From positions 427,638 to 491,637 of the forward strand of contig CBDDBN010000027.1 of NCBI GenBank assembly GCA_965225735.1: a stretch of DNA of 64,000 nt, written 5' to 3'. The number at the start of each line of letters is the position of its first letter. The first letter of the stretch is position 1. Positions 18,779 to 27,335 of the stretch are shown one piece after another. Source of the DNA: Denitrobaculum sp965225735. Its GTDB lineage: Bacteria; Pseudomonadota; Alphaproteobacteria; Kiloniellales; Kiloniellaceae. The notes beneath the pieces were generated by a model. It was not told the DNA's origin and ran no database searches. It saw only the letters and a program-made list of their open reading frames with translations. Both the position numbers and the translations under genes were made by a program.

Positions 18779-19903
18779 TTGATCGTAAAGAATCTCGACC
18801 TCGACATTGCCGTTGCCGAGGGAGTCATATCAAAAGCCCAGGCGCTGCAGCTGCAGGATCTTTCGCGCAAGACCCAGACCGGTGACGAGGCCGCAGTCGA
18901 TTTCTCCCAGGATCCGCGGGATGAACCCTTCCGCTTGCTGCGCGGCTTTCGGGATATCTTCATTGCGATTGGCGTTGCGATTTTCGCCTCGGGTCTATGG
19001 TTTGCAGCCTCTGCGCAAACACTCATGTTCGGTTGGTTCGACCGTCATCTTTTTCACAGCGAAACAGGCGCGGCCTGGAGCATTCCGGTCGCCTTTGGCC
19101 TCTGCGTCGTGGCACTGATCCTTGCGGAATTTGTCACGCGCCGACAGAGGCTTCCTCTTGCCAGCCTCTTGATTTCGCTCATCTTTGCGGGCTGGACGGC
19201 TGCGCTTTTCGCTGCGATCGCAAGCAAACTGATGGATCCCTCACTGTTCGGCGAGGTGCAATCTCTCAAAGCAGAGAGATCCATAATGAATTTTACCGCA
19301 ATCGCAGGCGCGATCGCCGGAAGCGCATTTTTCTATTGGCGCTACCGCCTGCCTTTTGCGCTCCTTCCGCTCGCAGGTTCGCTTGTCGGTCTCTCGTTGT
19401 TGCTGCTGTTCATCGCTCAGGGTCCAGAAAGGTTCCCGGATAGCTTGAGACCGTTTGTCGGGTTTTGGGGCGTCGTCATTTTCCTTGCGGCCATGTGGTT
19501 CGATGTCAAGGACCGCCTGCGCATTACCCGTTTTTCCGAATGCGCTTTCTGGCTTCATCTGGTGGCGGCGCCGCTGCTCGTCCATACGGCTGTAGGCCCC
19601 TTGTCAGCCCTGGCGCTGAACGCCGTCGCCATTATCGGCATCATGGCGTTGCTCTCCGTCATCGCCTTGCTGATCGACCGGCGCGCGCTCCTGGTCTCCG
19701 GCCTTAGTTATCTCGCCGTCGCCATCTCGCAAATCCTGTCCGGCAGCCGGCTTTTGGGCGGTGAGTCTTTCGCCATCACGGCTCTGATCCTCGGTGCCAT
19801 CGTTCTGGCGCTCGGCCTCGGCTGGACTCCAATTCGACGCCGCACCTTGGCTCTCTTGCCCTTCGAAGCGCTCAAATCCCGCCTGCCGCCAACGGCAGCC
19901 TAA
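18779..19903 (+). CDS. Polytopic membrane protein of unknown function
   Basis: About 374 residues beginning at a TTG, so the start is uncertain. A polar N-terminal 55 residues (VAEGVISKAQALQLQDL) precede roughly nine to ten predicted transmembrane helices running to the C-terminus, with few conserved polar motifs. The layout resembles DUF2157-like membrane proteins, a similarity I offer only as a possibility. It is followed after about 40 bp by a DUF2164 gene in the same direction. Confidence 0.65.
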   Translation: MIVKNLDLDIAVAEGVISKAQALQLQDLSRKTQTGDEAAVDFSQDPRDEPFRLLRGFRDIFIAIGVAIFASGLWFAASAQTLMFGWFDRHLFHSETGAAWSIPVAFGLCVVALILAEFVTRRQRLPLASLLISLIFAGWTAALFAAIASKLMDPSLFGEVQSLKAERSIMNFTAIAGAIAGSAFFYWRYRLPFALLPLAGSLVGLSLLLLFIAQGPERFPDSLRPFVGFWGVVIFLAAMWFDVKDRLRITRFSECAFWLHLVAAPLLVHTAVGPLSALALNAVAIIGIMALLSVIALLIDRRALLVSGLSYLAVAISQILSGSRLLGGESFAITALILGAIVLALGLGWTPIRRRTLALLPFEALKSRLPPTAA

Positions 19904-19943
19904 GCGCCCGTTCGAGCAACACAGTGGACAAAGGACGCGCCGC

Positions 19944-20174
19944 GTGCAGATCGACCTGACCGACGACCGGAAGGCCCTCTTCAAGGGCCAGCTTCAATCC
20001 CTCTTCCGCGAAGAATTCGATGAGGAACTTTCAGACTTCCGCGCGAATGAAGTCCTGGAACTCGCAATCAAGGTCCTCTGTCCCGATGTCTATAACCAGG
20101 CCGTCCAGGACGTGCGCGCCCACCTACAGGTCAAACTCGACGATCTGGACGGTGAGGTCTACGTGGACGGTTAG
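19944..20174 (+). CDS. DUF2164 family protein
   Basis: A 76-residue acidic protein starting at GTG 19944, with AAGGA nine bases upstream. The sequence pattern LFREEFDEELSDF, then LELAIKVLCPDVYNQAV and a C-terminal LQVKLDDLDGE is the usual DUF2164 form. The family has no established function. A longer open frame extends upstream, but it is the shadow of the membrane protein gene, which is why I use the GTG. Confidence 0.82.
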   Translation: MQIDLTDDRKALFKGQLQSLFREEFDEELSDFRANEVLELAIKVLCPDVYNQAVQDVRAHLQVKLDDLDGEVYVDG

Positions 20175-20289
20175 GAGAGATCTGCTGCACTTTGCGGCGC
20201 GCATCCAAACCGCCGACGCATGCATCGAACACCGAGTCTGCTAAACTGATTGGCCAGATCCGAACACTCACAGTGAAAGGAACAGAGCC

Positions 20290-20697
20290 ATGCTTGCCAT
20301 GACAGTGCAGTTGCGCAATGTCGCGGGGACGGAGGCCGCCATGGGCTGGGCGGGCAGCCACACCATCGTGGTGGACCGGCCGGAGGGCACCGCCGGCGGC
20401 CAGGGGCTCGGCTTCAACGGCGCGCAGCTTCTAGCCCTGGCGCTGGGCGGCTGCTTCTGCAACGACCTGCGCTACGCGGCCCATGAGATGGAAGTTCCTC
20501 TCGGCAAGATCGCCGTCGATGTCACCGTGGAACTGGAGGGCGAGCCCCTGATCACCACCTCGGCCAAGATGACGGTGACCTGCGAAACCGAGGACGGTTC
20601 GGACCCGCAGGCGGTCATCGACAAGGCCAAGGCCGGCTGCATGGTCAGCAATTCTCTCCAGCGCGGAGTGCCGGTCTCTGTCGAGCGGGCCGCCTAA
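20290..20697 (+). CDS. OsmC/Ohr-family protein
   Basis: A 135-residue protein with the OsmC fold. The two redox cysteines appear as LGGCFCNDLRYAA near residue 57 and KAGCMVSNSL near residue 118; the glutamate/arginine neighbourhood is less typical than in Ohr. OsmC proteins reduce organic hydroperoxides or bind small metabolites. AAAGGAACAGAGCC supplies the ribosome site. It stands tail to tail with a MarR-type regulator, a regulator class that often controls Ohr/OsmC genes. Confidence 0.85.
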   Translation: MLAMTVQLRNVAGTEAAMGWAGSHTIVVDRPEGTAGGQGLGFNGAQLLALALGGCFCNDLRYAAHEMEVPLGKIAVDVTVELEGEPLITTSAKMTVTCETEDGSDPQAVIDKAKAGCMVSNSLQRGVPVSVERAA

Positions 20698-20712
20698 CGC
20701 GCTTTCGAAGCG

Positions 20713-21264
20713 TCACGCCGCGGCCTCATGCTCGTGGCAGATCTGCTCGGTTTCTTCCGGCTGAAGCGCCACCTCCAGTAAGGCGCAGCGCGCGCCCTCC
20801 GGGCCTTTCCTATGGTGCCGGCAGGTCCTGCAAATTCCGAGGCTGCGCCCTTCCCGCTGCGCCAGGGCCGCCGTCAGCAGATCCTTCAGGGCCGCGCTCA
20901 GTTGCGCCGCCTCCTTCGCCTTCAAACCCGCGATCGCCGCATCCATCGCCGTGGTGGTCTCCAGCGCCTGCAGGCCCTCCGCTGTGACAACATAGGACAC
21001 GCTGCGTCGGTCGCTGGTGGAGCGCGTCTCCGCCACCAGGCCCTTGCGCGCGAGCGCTTTCAGGGTCTGCGACACGGTGCCCCGGGTGGCGCTCAGATAG
21101 TCCGCCACCTGAGAGGGCATGCGCGAGAAGCGGTTGGCCCGCGCCAGGTAGGCGATCGCCGCCCGCTGGGTCGGGTTGAGCCCGCCGCCCCAGTCCTCAG
21201 CGGCATTAAGGCGCGAGATCCGGTCGATCAGGGCGCGCAGCTCAGAGTGATCCGTCGTCGTCAT
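20713..21264 (-). CDS. MarR-family regulator with cysteine-rich C-terminal tail
   Basis: About 183 residues from the ATG at 21264. A standard MarR winged helix occupies residues 25-110 (PSQVADYLSATRGTVSQTLK recognition region, then the wing STSDRRSVSYVVT). After the dimerisation helices the protein has an added tail with CRTC, a further cysteine in GARCALLE, and a final CHEHE. This C-x2-C ... C ... C-x-H arrangement could bind a metal or Fe-S cluster and act as a redox or metal switch (inference). Two 21-bp dyads lie between this gene and the divergent ORF at 21359. Confidence 0.85.
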   Translation of the reverse strand: MTTTDHSELRALIDRISRLNAAEDWGGGLNPTQRAAIAYLARANRFSRMPSQVADYLSATRGTVSQTLKALARKGLVAETRSTSDRRSVSYVVTAEGLQALETTTAMDAAIAGLKAKEAAQLSAALKDLLTAALAQREGRSLGICRTCRHHRKGPEGARCALLEVALQPEETEQICHEHEAAA

Positions 21265-21271
21265 GTTCAAT

Positions 21272-21320
21272 ATAATAGCGACTCGAAATCTTTCTTGCAA
21301 TAATATCGACTCGCTACTAT
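21272..21320. promoter_or_regulatory. Twin dyad operator of the MarR-type regulator
   Basis: Two related 21-bp sites, 21272-21292 and 21300-21320, share ATAATA-CGACTCG and are spaced 28 bp start to start. The right site is a near palindrome centred on CGACTCG (16 of 21 positions symmetric). They sit immediately upstream of the MarR-type gene and in front of the divergent secreted ORF, so autoregulation and control of the neighbour are likely. Confidence 0.6.
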
Positions 21321-21358
21321 TTTCCGAAAATCACAACACGACAGATTGGAGCCCCCAG

Positions 21359-21775
21359 ATGAAAACCCGCGCCTTCACCAGCCTGCTCTCGGCCGGCACC
21401 ATACCCTTAGCTGCCTTGGGCCTCTTCGCCGCCTCGGCCCCTAGCGCCGCGCCCGCCCTTGCGGGCGGCGACCACGCCGGTCATGCCAGCCAGCAGGCCG
21501 ACGCCGTCCGCTCGCCCGCGGACAGCGCCAAAGTCGGGGCCTTGGCGCTGCGAAACAGGCCGCGCCACGGGTCCTTACCGCTCCAGAAACGATTAATTGC
21601 GCAAAAGACTTCACAAGAAGGAGTTACGGACGACACGATGATAGGATCTTCCCATCCATTCACTATCGCGAAGCCACACTACTGCGTTCTCCGCTCTGCA
21701 GGACAGACCCAAGATTGCTTTAGAAAACATCGGCGACGAGCCACCGTGCTCGAAGAAAAAGCCCCGGCCGTTTAG
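21359..21775 (+). pseudogene. Secreted-protein remnant or short ORF opposite the MarR gene
   Basis: An open frame of 138 codons from ATG 21359. The first 35 residues are a convincing signal peptide (AGTIPLAALGLFAASAPSA) followed by AGGDHAGHASQQADAVR, typical of an exported protein. After about residue 60 the base composition becomes visibly less GC-rich and the translation loses any domain-like character, so the original gene was probably truncated or frameshifted near 21,550. It is the presumed target of the adjacent MarR-type regulator. I cannot name the original protein. Confidence 0.4.
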
Positions 21776-22161
21776 CTGAACACCGCCCGATACTTTGACA
21801 GCTCCCAAAGACACCTTGAGACTTGATCGTCTTTTCGAGGGTAAATACTCCAGTTTCGGCAATCCAGTATTAGCGACGTCGGTGGATCTTACAGTGCTGT
21901 TTTAATGGATACGTTTACGTCGCGGCCTAACCTTACATAACCCCCCATTTCCTTTCAAAATGCGCCGAGAGCGTCGAAAAACTTTCCAATTTCTGCCTTC
22001 CGTTTAGCCAAGCGATTGTTTTCCCTAGGTGGCATAAATATTGCTGAATCCAATCTTGAGTTGGGCAAGATGTATTTTACCGAGAAAAGAAAGTGACAGG
22101 TACCAGCCTGACTTTAACGATAGCGGATATTTACGGAACACGGCGAACAGGGGAAATTTCA
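21776..22161. other. Intergenic region without recognised gene
   Basis: About 385 bp of lower-GC sequence between the truncated secreted ORF and the PEP-CTERM gene. I see no tRNA, hairpin terminator or mobile-element end. It probably contains the promoter of the PEP-CTERM gene near its right edge. Confidence 0.5.
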
Positions 22162-23070
22162 ATGTACAGTACCAATTGCGTCAGGCTGGCTGGCGCACTG
22201 AAAACCTGCCTCGTGGCCACGGCATTGGTGGGCTTTGCGCCCTTGGCCCAGGCAGCACCGATTGAAGTTGTTTTTAGCGAATCCGATCCCACCACAATCA
22301 TCGGTTCGAACTCGCTGACGCAGATGTCGAACGGCGTCACTTTGACAATGCGCGGCTACCAGGTCGAGATTGCGCCTTCGGGCGACGAAACGGTCTTCGG
22401 ACCGGCGCCGACGTCGAACGGACGAGAGATCTTCAACTACGACCCGCGCAACCTGGGAGAGCCTGGCATTGGCTTTGTGGCGCTGCCAAGCCCGGGTTTC
22501 GCCATTACCGCCAGCGATCTGCCGGGCGGCGGACTGATCATCCCCGGTTTCGACACCGTCTCTTTTGGCAATCTGTCGACCATCGAGTGGATGGAAATCA
22601 CCTTTTCGCAGGCGGTGGATGTTTCCTTCATCGACGTTGACGATACGTCCAATTTCAATCGGAACATCTGGGCCGTCGGCAAAAACGGCGCCTTCGACTA
22701 TTCCAGCGGCCTGACCGACGCCATTACCGGTGAGCAGACCGTCAACTCCCAGGACGACGCCAGCGACGGCCCGTTCCGGCACAACTTTTCACCCTTCCTG
22801 GACATCACCTCGCTCCTGATCGGCTCGCCTCCGGGCTTTGATCTGGCGGGCATCGCGGGCCAGCCGGTCGGCGCGCAGTTCTTCATCACAGGACTGGGCT
22901 TCGAGATCAGCGACACCTCCGGCGGTGGCGGCGACACGGGCGGTGGCGACACTGGTGGCGACCCGGGCAACGATCCGATCAGTGTGCCGGAGCCTGGTAC
23001 GCTCTCCGTCTTCGGCCTGGGTCTTGCCGGTTTTGCCTTGGCGTCACGACGCCGGCGCAAAAAGGCCTAA
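22162..23070 (+). CDS. PEP-CTERM exported protein
   Basis: A 302-residue secreted protein starting at ATG 22162, preceded by AGGGGAAA; an upstream in-frame ATG would add 23 residues before the signal peptide and is unlikely. The N-terminal signal ends in PLAQAAP. The body is a beta-rich Gly/Asp/Ser domain, then a Gly/Asp-rich spacer (GGGGDTGGGDTGG) and the sorting tail VPEPGTLSVFGLGLAGFAL followed by RRRR. In such proteins the tail is recognised by an exosortase (EpsH/XrtA), usually in exopolysaccharide-making bacteria. No exosortase is in this window. Confidence 0.92.
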   Translation: MYSTNCVRLAGALKTCLVATALVGFAPLAQAAPIEVVFSESDPTTIIGSNSLTQMSNGVTLTMRGYQVEIAPSGDETVFGPAPTSNGREIFNYDPRNLGEPGIGFVALPSPGFAITASDLPGGGLIIPGFDTVSFGNLSTIEWMEITFSQAVDVSFIDVDDTSNFNRNIWAVGKNGAFDYSSGLTDAITGEQTVNSQDDASDGPFRHNFSPFLDITSLLIGSPPGFDLAGIAGQPVGAQFFITGLGFEISDTSGGGGDTGGGDTGGDPGNDPISVPEPGTLSVFGLGLAGFALASRRRRKKA

Positions 23071-23145
23071 AAAAGCTCATAGCGCAATCAGAAACTTCGT
23101 AGTGCCGAACAGAATGTCGTGCGAAGTTGCCACGCTGGAAATTGC

Positions 23146-23185
23146 GGCCGCTCTCGATCCATGCATTCGAGGGCGGCCATTTTTT
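23146..23185 (+). terminator. Rho-independent terminator of the PEP-CTERM gene
   Basis: A stem GGCCGC(T)CTCGA pairs with TCGAG(G)GCGGCC around a short loop and is followed by ATTTTTT. It lies about 75 bp after the PEP-CTERM stop and is the clearest intrinsic terminator in the bacterial part. Confidence 0.8.
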
Positions 23186-23275
23186 ATGCAAACAGCGGTT
23201 TTCTATGGCACGGACGTTCATTGCACATTCGCTTTCTGAGCATCCAAGATGGAAGTTAGCCTTAAGAATGAGGCT

Positions 23276-23662
23276 CTACTGCAACACACATTTGTAGTTA
23301 TCCGCGATCCGTTCGCTGAATCTCAGCGCCAAAGAATCTACATCCTCGCCAAAGAGTAGCGACGAGCTGACGTCGAGACCAAAGCGGTAAGAAAGTTCAC
23401 TTTCCGTCTCACTGAAAAGTCGACCTGAGAAAGAACGACCTTCAAACGTGATCACGGTCCCCTGCACCGCAGCCTTGGTGACACCCCCCATCTTCGCGAT
23501 GGATCGATAAGCACAATCAACGCTCAAAGCGATATGACTGGCATATATGCCGATGTGGACTTCTTTTTTGGCTGTCGCGACGTACCCAAGCCCCAAGAGC
23601 AAAAACAACCCAAGCACTGCAAGCCAGGTACGCCGCGGCGTCGATTTAAGTTTGAAGTTCAT
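23276..23662 (-). CDS. Small membrane-anchored hypothetical protein
   Basis: About 128 residues from ATG 23662 (an ATG nine codons upstream also exists). One N-terminal helix (WLAVLGLFLLLGLGYVATA) suggests a membrane anchor or uncleaved signal, followed by about 95 residues with CAYRSIAKMGG and a C-terminal NYKCVLQ; the two cysteines could form a disulfide. I recognise no family. It follows the heptose kinase on the same strand by about 35 bp. Confidence 0.55.
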   Translation of the reverse strand: MNFKLKSTPRRTWLAVLGLFLLLGLGYVATAKKEVHIGIYASHIALSVDCAYRSIAKMGGVTKAAVQGTVITFEGRSFSGRLFSETESELSYRFGLDVSSSLLFGEDVDSLALRFSERIADNYKCVLQ

Positions 23663-23697
23663 ACCCGCTGTGAGTTTGCCAATTCGCAAGCTGCCAT

Positions 23698-24708
23698 TTA
23701 TTGGATGCCCGGCGCGAAGTGCTCAAGCGCCTGCCGGATCTCCTCGACAGAAACCGGCTGCACCCCGACCTTCTCGCAGATGACGCCACCAGCCAGATTG
23801 GCGAGGGTCACGGCCTCCCGAAGCGAAGCGCCCGCCGCCATGGCCGCCGCCAGAACGCTGATCACAGTATCGCCCGCACCGGCTGCATCATGTACGAAGC
23901 GGATCATAGCCGGCAGCATCGCGAAGTTGCCCTCGCTGTCCAGCATGGCAACCCCGTCCTTGCTAAGGGTCAGCACCACGTTCTCGCAGCTCAACTTTTC
24001 CTGCAGCTCCCGGCAGCAGGTTTCGACCTCCGCCGGCGCAGCGGTCACCGTCCGCCCCAGCGCCGCCGAGGCCTCCCGCAGGTTCGGCTTAAAGACCGTG
24101 ACGCCCTGATAGGCGAAGAAGTTATCGAACTTGGGATCCACCAGCGTGATCACACTTTGCGCCCGCGCCGCCGCGACGATCTCGCCGATCAGCTCCGGCC
24201 CCAACACACCCTTGTCGTAATCCTCTAGGATCGCCGCATCGATCTGCGCAAGATTGGCGTTTAGATCCGCCAGCAACCGCGCGCGCAGAGCCTCACCGAT
24301 CAACTCCCGCGTCTCGAAATCCGCCCGCGCGATCTGCCGGTCATCGGCGATCCAGCGCTGCTTGACCGTGGTCTTGCGCTCCGGATCCATGACCACGAAC
24401 TGCGCAGACTCGCCGCTGTCGCCCAGAATGCGCAGAAAGCGATGCCCGCCATCGTCCCGCCCCACCACACTGTAGAGCGACGCCCCTTCCCCAAGCGCAA
24501 AGAGATTACTCGCCACATTCGCCGCCCCACCGAGATGATAACTCTCACTGTCAGCGTCGAGGATCGGGATCGGTGCTTCGGCGGAGAGCCGCTCTGCGCG
24601 GCCATAGACGTAGTGGTCAAGGATGACGTCACCGACAATCGCGAAACGGCGGTTGCCGATGCGATCGAGGATGGTGTTGAGGCGGGAATGGGATAAGGGC
24701 AGGTTCAT
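23698..24708 (-). CDS. D-glycero-beta-D-manno-heptose 7-phosphate kinase (HldE kinase-domain type)
   Basis: A PfkB/ribokinase-fold enzyme of about 336 residues from ATG 24708. It has the opening VGDVILDHYVYGRAERLSAE, the glycine-rich GGAANVASNLFALG, KQRWIADDRQIARAD and the PfkB C-terminal signature DAAGAGDTVISV with the catalytic Asp. These match the kinase half of HldE/RfaE, which phosphorylates heptose 7-phosphate for LPS-core ADP-heptose. The nucleotidyltransferase half is absent, so that step must be encoded elsewhere. Confidence 0.9.
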   Translation of the reverse strand: MNLPLSHSRLNTILDRIGNRRFAIVGDVILDHYVYGRAERLSAEAPIPILDADSESYHLGGAANVASNLFALGEGASLYSVVGRDDGGHRFLRILGDSGESAQFVVMDPERKTTVKQRWIADDRQIARADFETRELIGEALRARLLADLNANLAQIDAAILEDYDKGVLGPELIGEIVAAARAQSVITLVDPKFDNFFAYQGVTVFKPNLREASAALGRTVTAAPAEVETCCRELQEKLSCENVVLTLSKDGVAMLDSEGNFAMLPAMIRFVHDAAGAGDTVISVLAAAMAAGASLREAVTLANLAGGVICEKVGVQPVSVEEIRQALEHFAPGIQ

Positions 24709-24812
24709 GGTGCGGGATGGTATTTGATCAACCAACCTTCCCCAGATCTTCGGTTAACGGCAGAGCAGCACTTATGTCAGTGCACAAGAGTGGCGTGCTC
24801 CTCATCCTAACA

Positions 24813-25523
24813 CTATCGCTGATCCACAGAGAATCTAGCTAAGTCAGTAACGGCAAACTCTTGCGCTTTCAGACCAACGATTGGTTCTCCAAGAGCAACA
24901 AACAGCCGATTCGATCTCCCAAAATCTTGCCATCCTTTGGGCCCGGCTAACTCTACACTATTATGTCCTGCTTCCACTAAGTTGCCACCCAAATCGTTTG
25001 AAGCGAGTGCATTCATAGGATCATCAACTATTGAAGACAAAGCAGACTTTGTGGCAGTAAATGAAGTAAATTCTGTACCGTAAAACATTTCAGATGTTTT
25101 GTCGCTAGAAGCAAGAGCATCACCCACCAGGAAAACTGAGATTGCTTCAGGTTTTTCTGTATAAGACATTATTTTCTCAAGCGCGGCATTATCCAGCTTA
25201 TCAACTTGGTACAAGTATAGAACTCTATTGGACTTAAATTTAGGCGGGTTTACAAAAAAATCTTTTGCGCGCTCAACTTGGCCCCTCCAGTCAAGTTTTG
25301 TCGCAGAGATAGGTTCACCTTGAGTTCGCACAACAAGAGCAAGATTTTCACTTAAATGCCGAACAACCTGAGCATGATTTATCTGGGTGCCACCAAATAG
25401 ACCGGCAGGCGTCTCGTCTTGTCCCTGCGCAGCCCCGATTGAAAAATGAACGCCAGCAACAACCACTGCGGAAGCAAGCAAGCTAGCGAAACCAATCGAG
25501 AAATTAGAGAGCTTAAAATTCAT
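24813..25523 (-). CDS. Exported protein of unknown function in a low-GC islet
   Basis: A 236-residue protein with an N-terminal signal segment (IGFASLLASAVVVAGVHFS) and a mature part without recognised motifs. KDFFVNPPKFKSNRVLYLYQ and AISVFLVGDALASSDKTSEM suggest alternating strands and helices. Codon use is clearly more AT-rich than in the flanking genes. It precedes another low-GC gene of the same orientation; the two may have arrived together by horizontal transfer. No function is proposed. Confidence 0.6.
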   Translation of the reverse strand: MNFKLSNFSIGFASLLASAVVVAGVHFSIGAAQGQDETPAGLFGGTQINHAQVVRHLSENLALVVRTQGEPISATKLDWRGQVERAKDFFVNPPKFKSNRVLYLYQVDKLDNAALEKIMSYTEKPEAISVFLVGDALASSDKTSEMFYGTEFTSFTATKSALSSIVDDPMNALASNDLGGNLVEAGHNSVELAGPKGWQDFGRSNRLFVALGEPIVGLKAQEFAVTDLARFSVDQR

Positions 25524-25580
25524 GACCGAGACTCCAAACGACTACATTTAACCGAACGCCACGCTCTTACTCAACAGTGA

Positions 25581-26153
25581 CTAAATTCCCAAGTACCGAA
25601 TACCAATTACGCAGAAGATAAAAAACAACACTATGTCTATGGCGCTACGCCAAATATGGCCCCAAACCGTACCTGTCGGATTGCTAATGGCCACTGCGAC
25701 CCCAACAACAACCGCAACAAAAAATGCAAGCGGGTATATGGGCATCGTAAGCAGTTCATGCTTAAAAAAGGCTTTAATCGTCTCAATATCTGTCACAGCG
25801 TAGTACAAAACAGGAACAATACAAATCAATACTGCCCCAAGTGCGCCACAAAGTGATCGCAGCGCCCAACTTAACTCCCCTTTTTCAATGTGATCGGGCC
25901 CAAATACATGATGTATTTTGACTCTAATTTGAGGTATTTTTCTAATCAAACCAATCAAATACTTAAATGATGCGATTATTTCCTGTAATGGAACTTGCTG
26001 CCTCTCGCTTTCTTTCGCATCCTGGTCGACATCGCCCTGCCCATCATGCTCTTCGTCCAGTCCACCTTCACTATGAATACCTGGATCAGTATCCTGTGCC
26101 TCTACTTCAACAGCTTCTTCTTCGTCGCTGCGTGAACCTTCATCTTTATTCAA
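25581..26153 (-). CDS. Acidic-headed integral membrane protein, low-GC islet
   Basis: A 190-residue protein. The first 55 residues are strongly acidic (DEEEAVEVEAQD and similar runs), followed by a basic segment (LIRKIPQIRVKIHH) and three to four transmembrane helices (GALGAVLICIVPVLYYAV, PLAFFVAVVVGVAVAI, IVLFFIFCVIGI). I recognise no family. It lies about 57 bp upstream of the exported protein gene in the same direction, so the two are plausibly cotranscribed. Confidence 0.6.
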   Translation of the reverse strand: MNKDEGSRSDEEEAVEVEAQDTDPGIHSEGGLDEEHDGQGDVDQDAKESERQQVPLQEIIASFKYLIGLIRKIPQIRVKIHHVFGPDHIEKGELSWALRSLCGALGAVLICIVPVLYYAVTDIETIKAFFKHELLTMPIYPLAFFVAVVVGVAVAISNPTGTVWGHIWRSAIDIVLFFIFCVIGIRYLGI

Positions 26154-26549
26154 TGTAATAACTCACCCACAATATTCAACAACCACAACACTCAAGACAA
26201 TTTGATCAACACAAAATAATTGCAATATAAATAAAAAAAACAATGGCTTACGCCGCTTACCTCGACATGGTTCTTTCCACATCACGGCATCTGCGCCATC
26301 GCTTCAAAAGCAAATCACTACCATTACAAGATAATTCATCAACTTTAACACAAAATAAGGGCAAATCCAACCATCATAGAAAGCAGTTTTGGCGAATACT
26401 TCCCTAAGGCGACCAAGGCCGTGCTTTCAAAAAGACACGAGCATCAAGGGAGTACTTGCTAAACGAGCGGCACCCAAGATTGGGCTCAAATTAGAGCAAT
26501 CGCACTTGTGCTACAAAAATCGAAATTCTCCAGTGATAAACCCCACAAC
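26154..26549. other. AT-rich intergenic region
   Basis: About 395 bp of AT-rich sequence with several poly-A tracts (for example near 26,230) between the low-GC pair and the amino acid ABC transporter. I see no gene, tRNA or clear repeat end. It may mark the right border of a horizontally acquired islet. Confidence 0.45.
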
Positions 26550-27323
26550 CTACAAAATCTGCCCCAAAAACTCCTGCGTCCGGGGGTCCTTCGCTTCACT
26601 AAAGAAGGTCGCTGGCGGCCCGTGCTCCACGATCACGCCGCGGTCGGTGAAGTAAATGTGGTCCGCCACTTCCCGCGCGAAGCCCATTTCGTGGGTGACC
26701 AGCATGCAGGTCATGCCGTCCTGGGCCAGTTCCTTGATGGTGACCAGGACTTCCTTCACTGTCTCCGGGTCGAGCGCGGCGGTCACCTCGTCGAACAGCA
26801 TGATGTCGGGGTTCATGGCCAGCGATCTCGCGATGGCGACGCGTTGTTGCTGGCCGCCGGAGAGTTCGCCGGGGTAGCTCTCTTCCTTGCCTTCCAGGCG
26901 CACCTTCTTAATCAGCCGGCGCGCGCGTTCCTCCACCTCTTTCTTGTCCTGTTTCAGGACCTGGACCGGCGCCATCATGACATTCTGCAGGGCGGTCTTA
27001 TGGGGGAAGAGGTTGTACTGCTGGAAAACCATGCCGACCTTCTTTCGCAGGGCGAGCTTGTCCAGCTTGGCGTCATGGACCTCCTGCCCCTCCACCGTGA
27101 TCGAACCGGAATCGATCGGGTTGAGCGCGTTGACGCAGCGGATCAGCGTCGACTTGCCCGAGCCCGAAGGGCCGATGATGCAGATCACCTCGCCCTTCAT
27201 CACGTCGAAGGTGATGCCCTTGAGCACCTCGAGATCGCCGAAGGATTTACGCACCTCTTTCAGGGATACGATGGGCTGCTCCGGGGTCCAGCCGTTTGCT
27301 GAAGTTGAATCAGTGTTCGCCAT
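26550..27323 (-). CDS. Polar amino acid ABC transporter ATPase
   Basis: A 257-residue ATPase of the GlnQ/AapP class with Walker A GPSGSGKSTLIRCVN, Q-loop MVFQQYNLFPHKT, signature LSGGQQQRVAIARSL, Walker B IMLFDEVTAALDPE and the switch MLVTHEMGFAREV. It is the last gene of a leftward operon whose upstream members are two permeases and a binding protein; the importer takes up an amino acid, but the substrate cannot be fixed from sequence. Confidence 0.94.
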   Translation of the reverse strand: MANTDSTSANGWTPEQPIVSLKEVRKSFGDLEVLKGITFDVMKGEVICIIGPSGSGKSTLIRCVNALNPIDSGSITVEGQEVHDAKLDKLALRKKVGMVFQQYNLFPHKTALQNVMMAPVQVLKQDKKEVEERARRLIKKVRLEGKEESYPGELSGGQQQRVAIARSLAMNPDIMLFDEVTAALDPETVKEVLVTIKELAQDGMTCMLVTHEMGFAREVADHIYFTDRGVIVEHGPPATFFSEAKDPRTQEFLGQIL

Positions 27324-27335
27324 TCTTCAGCGCTC

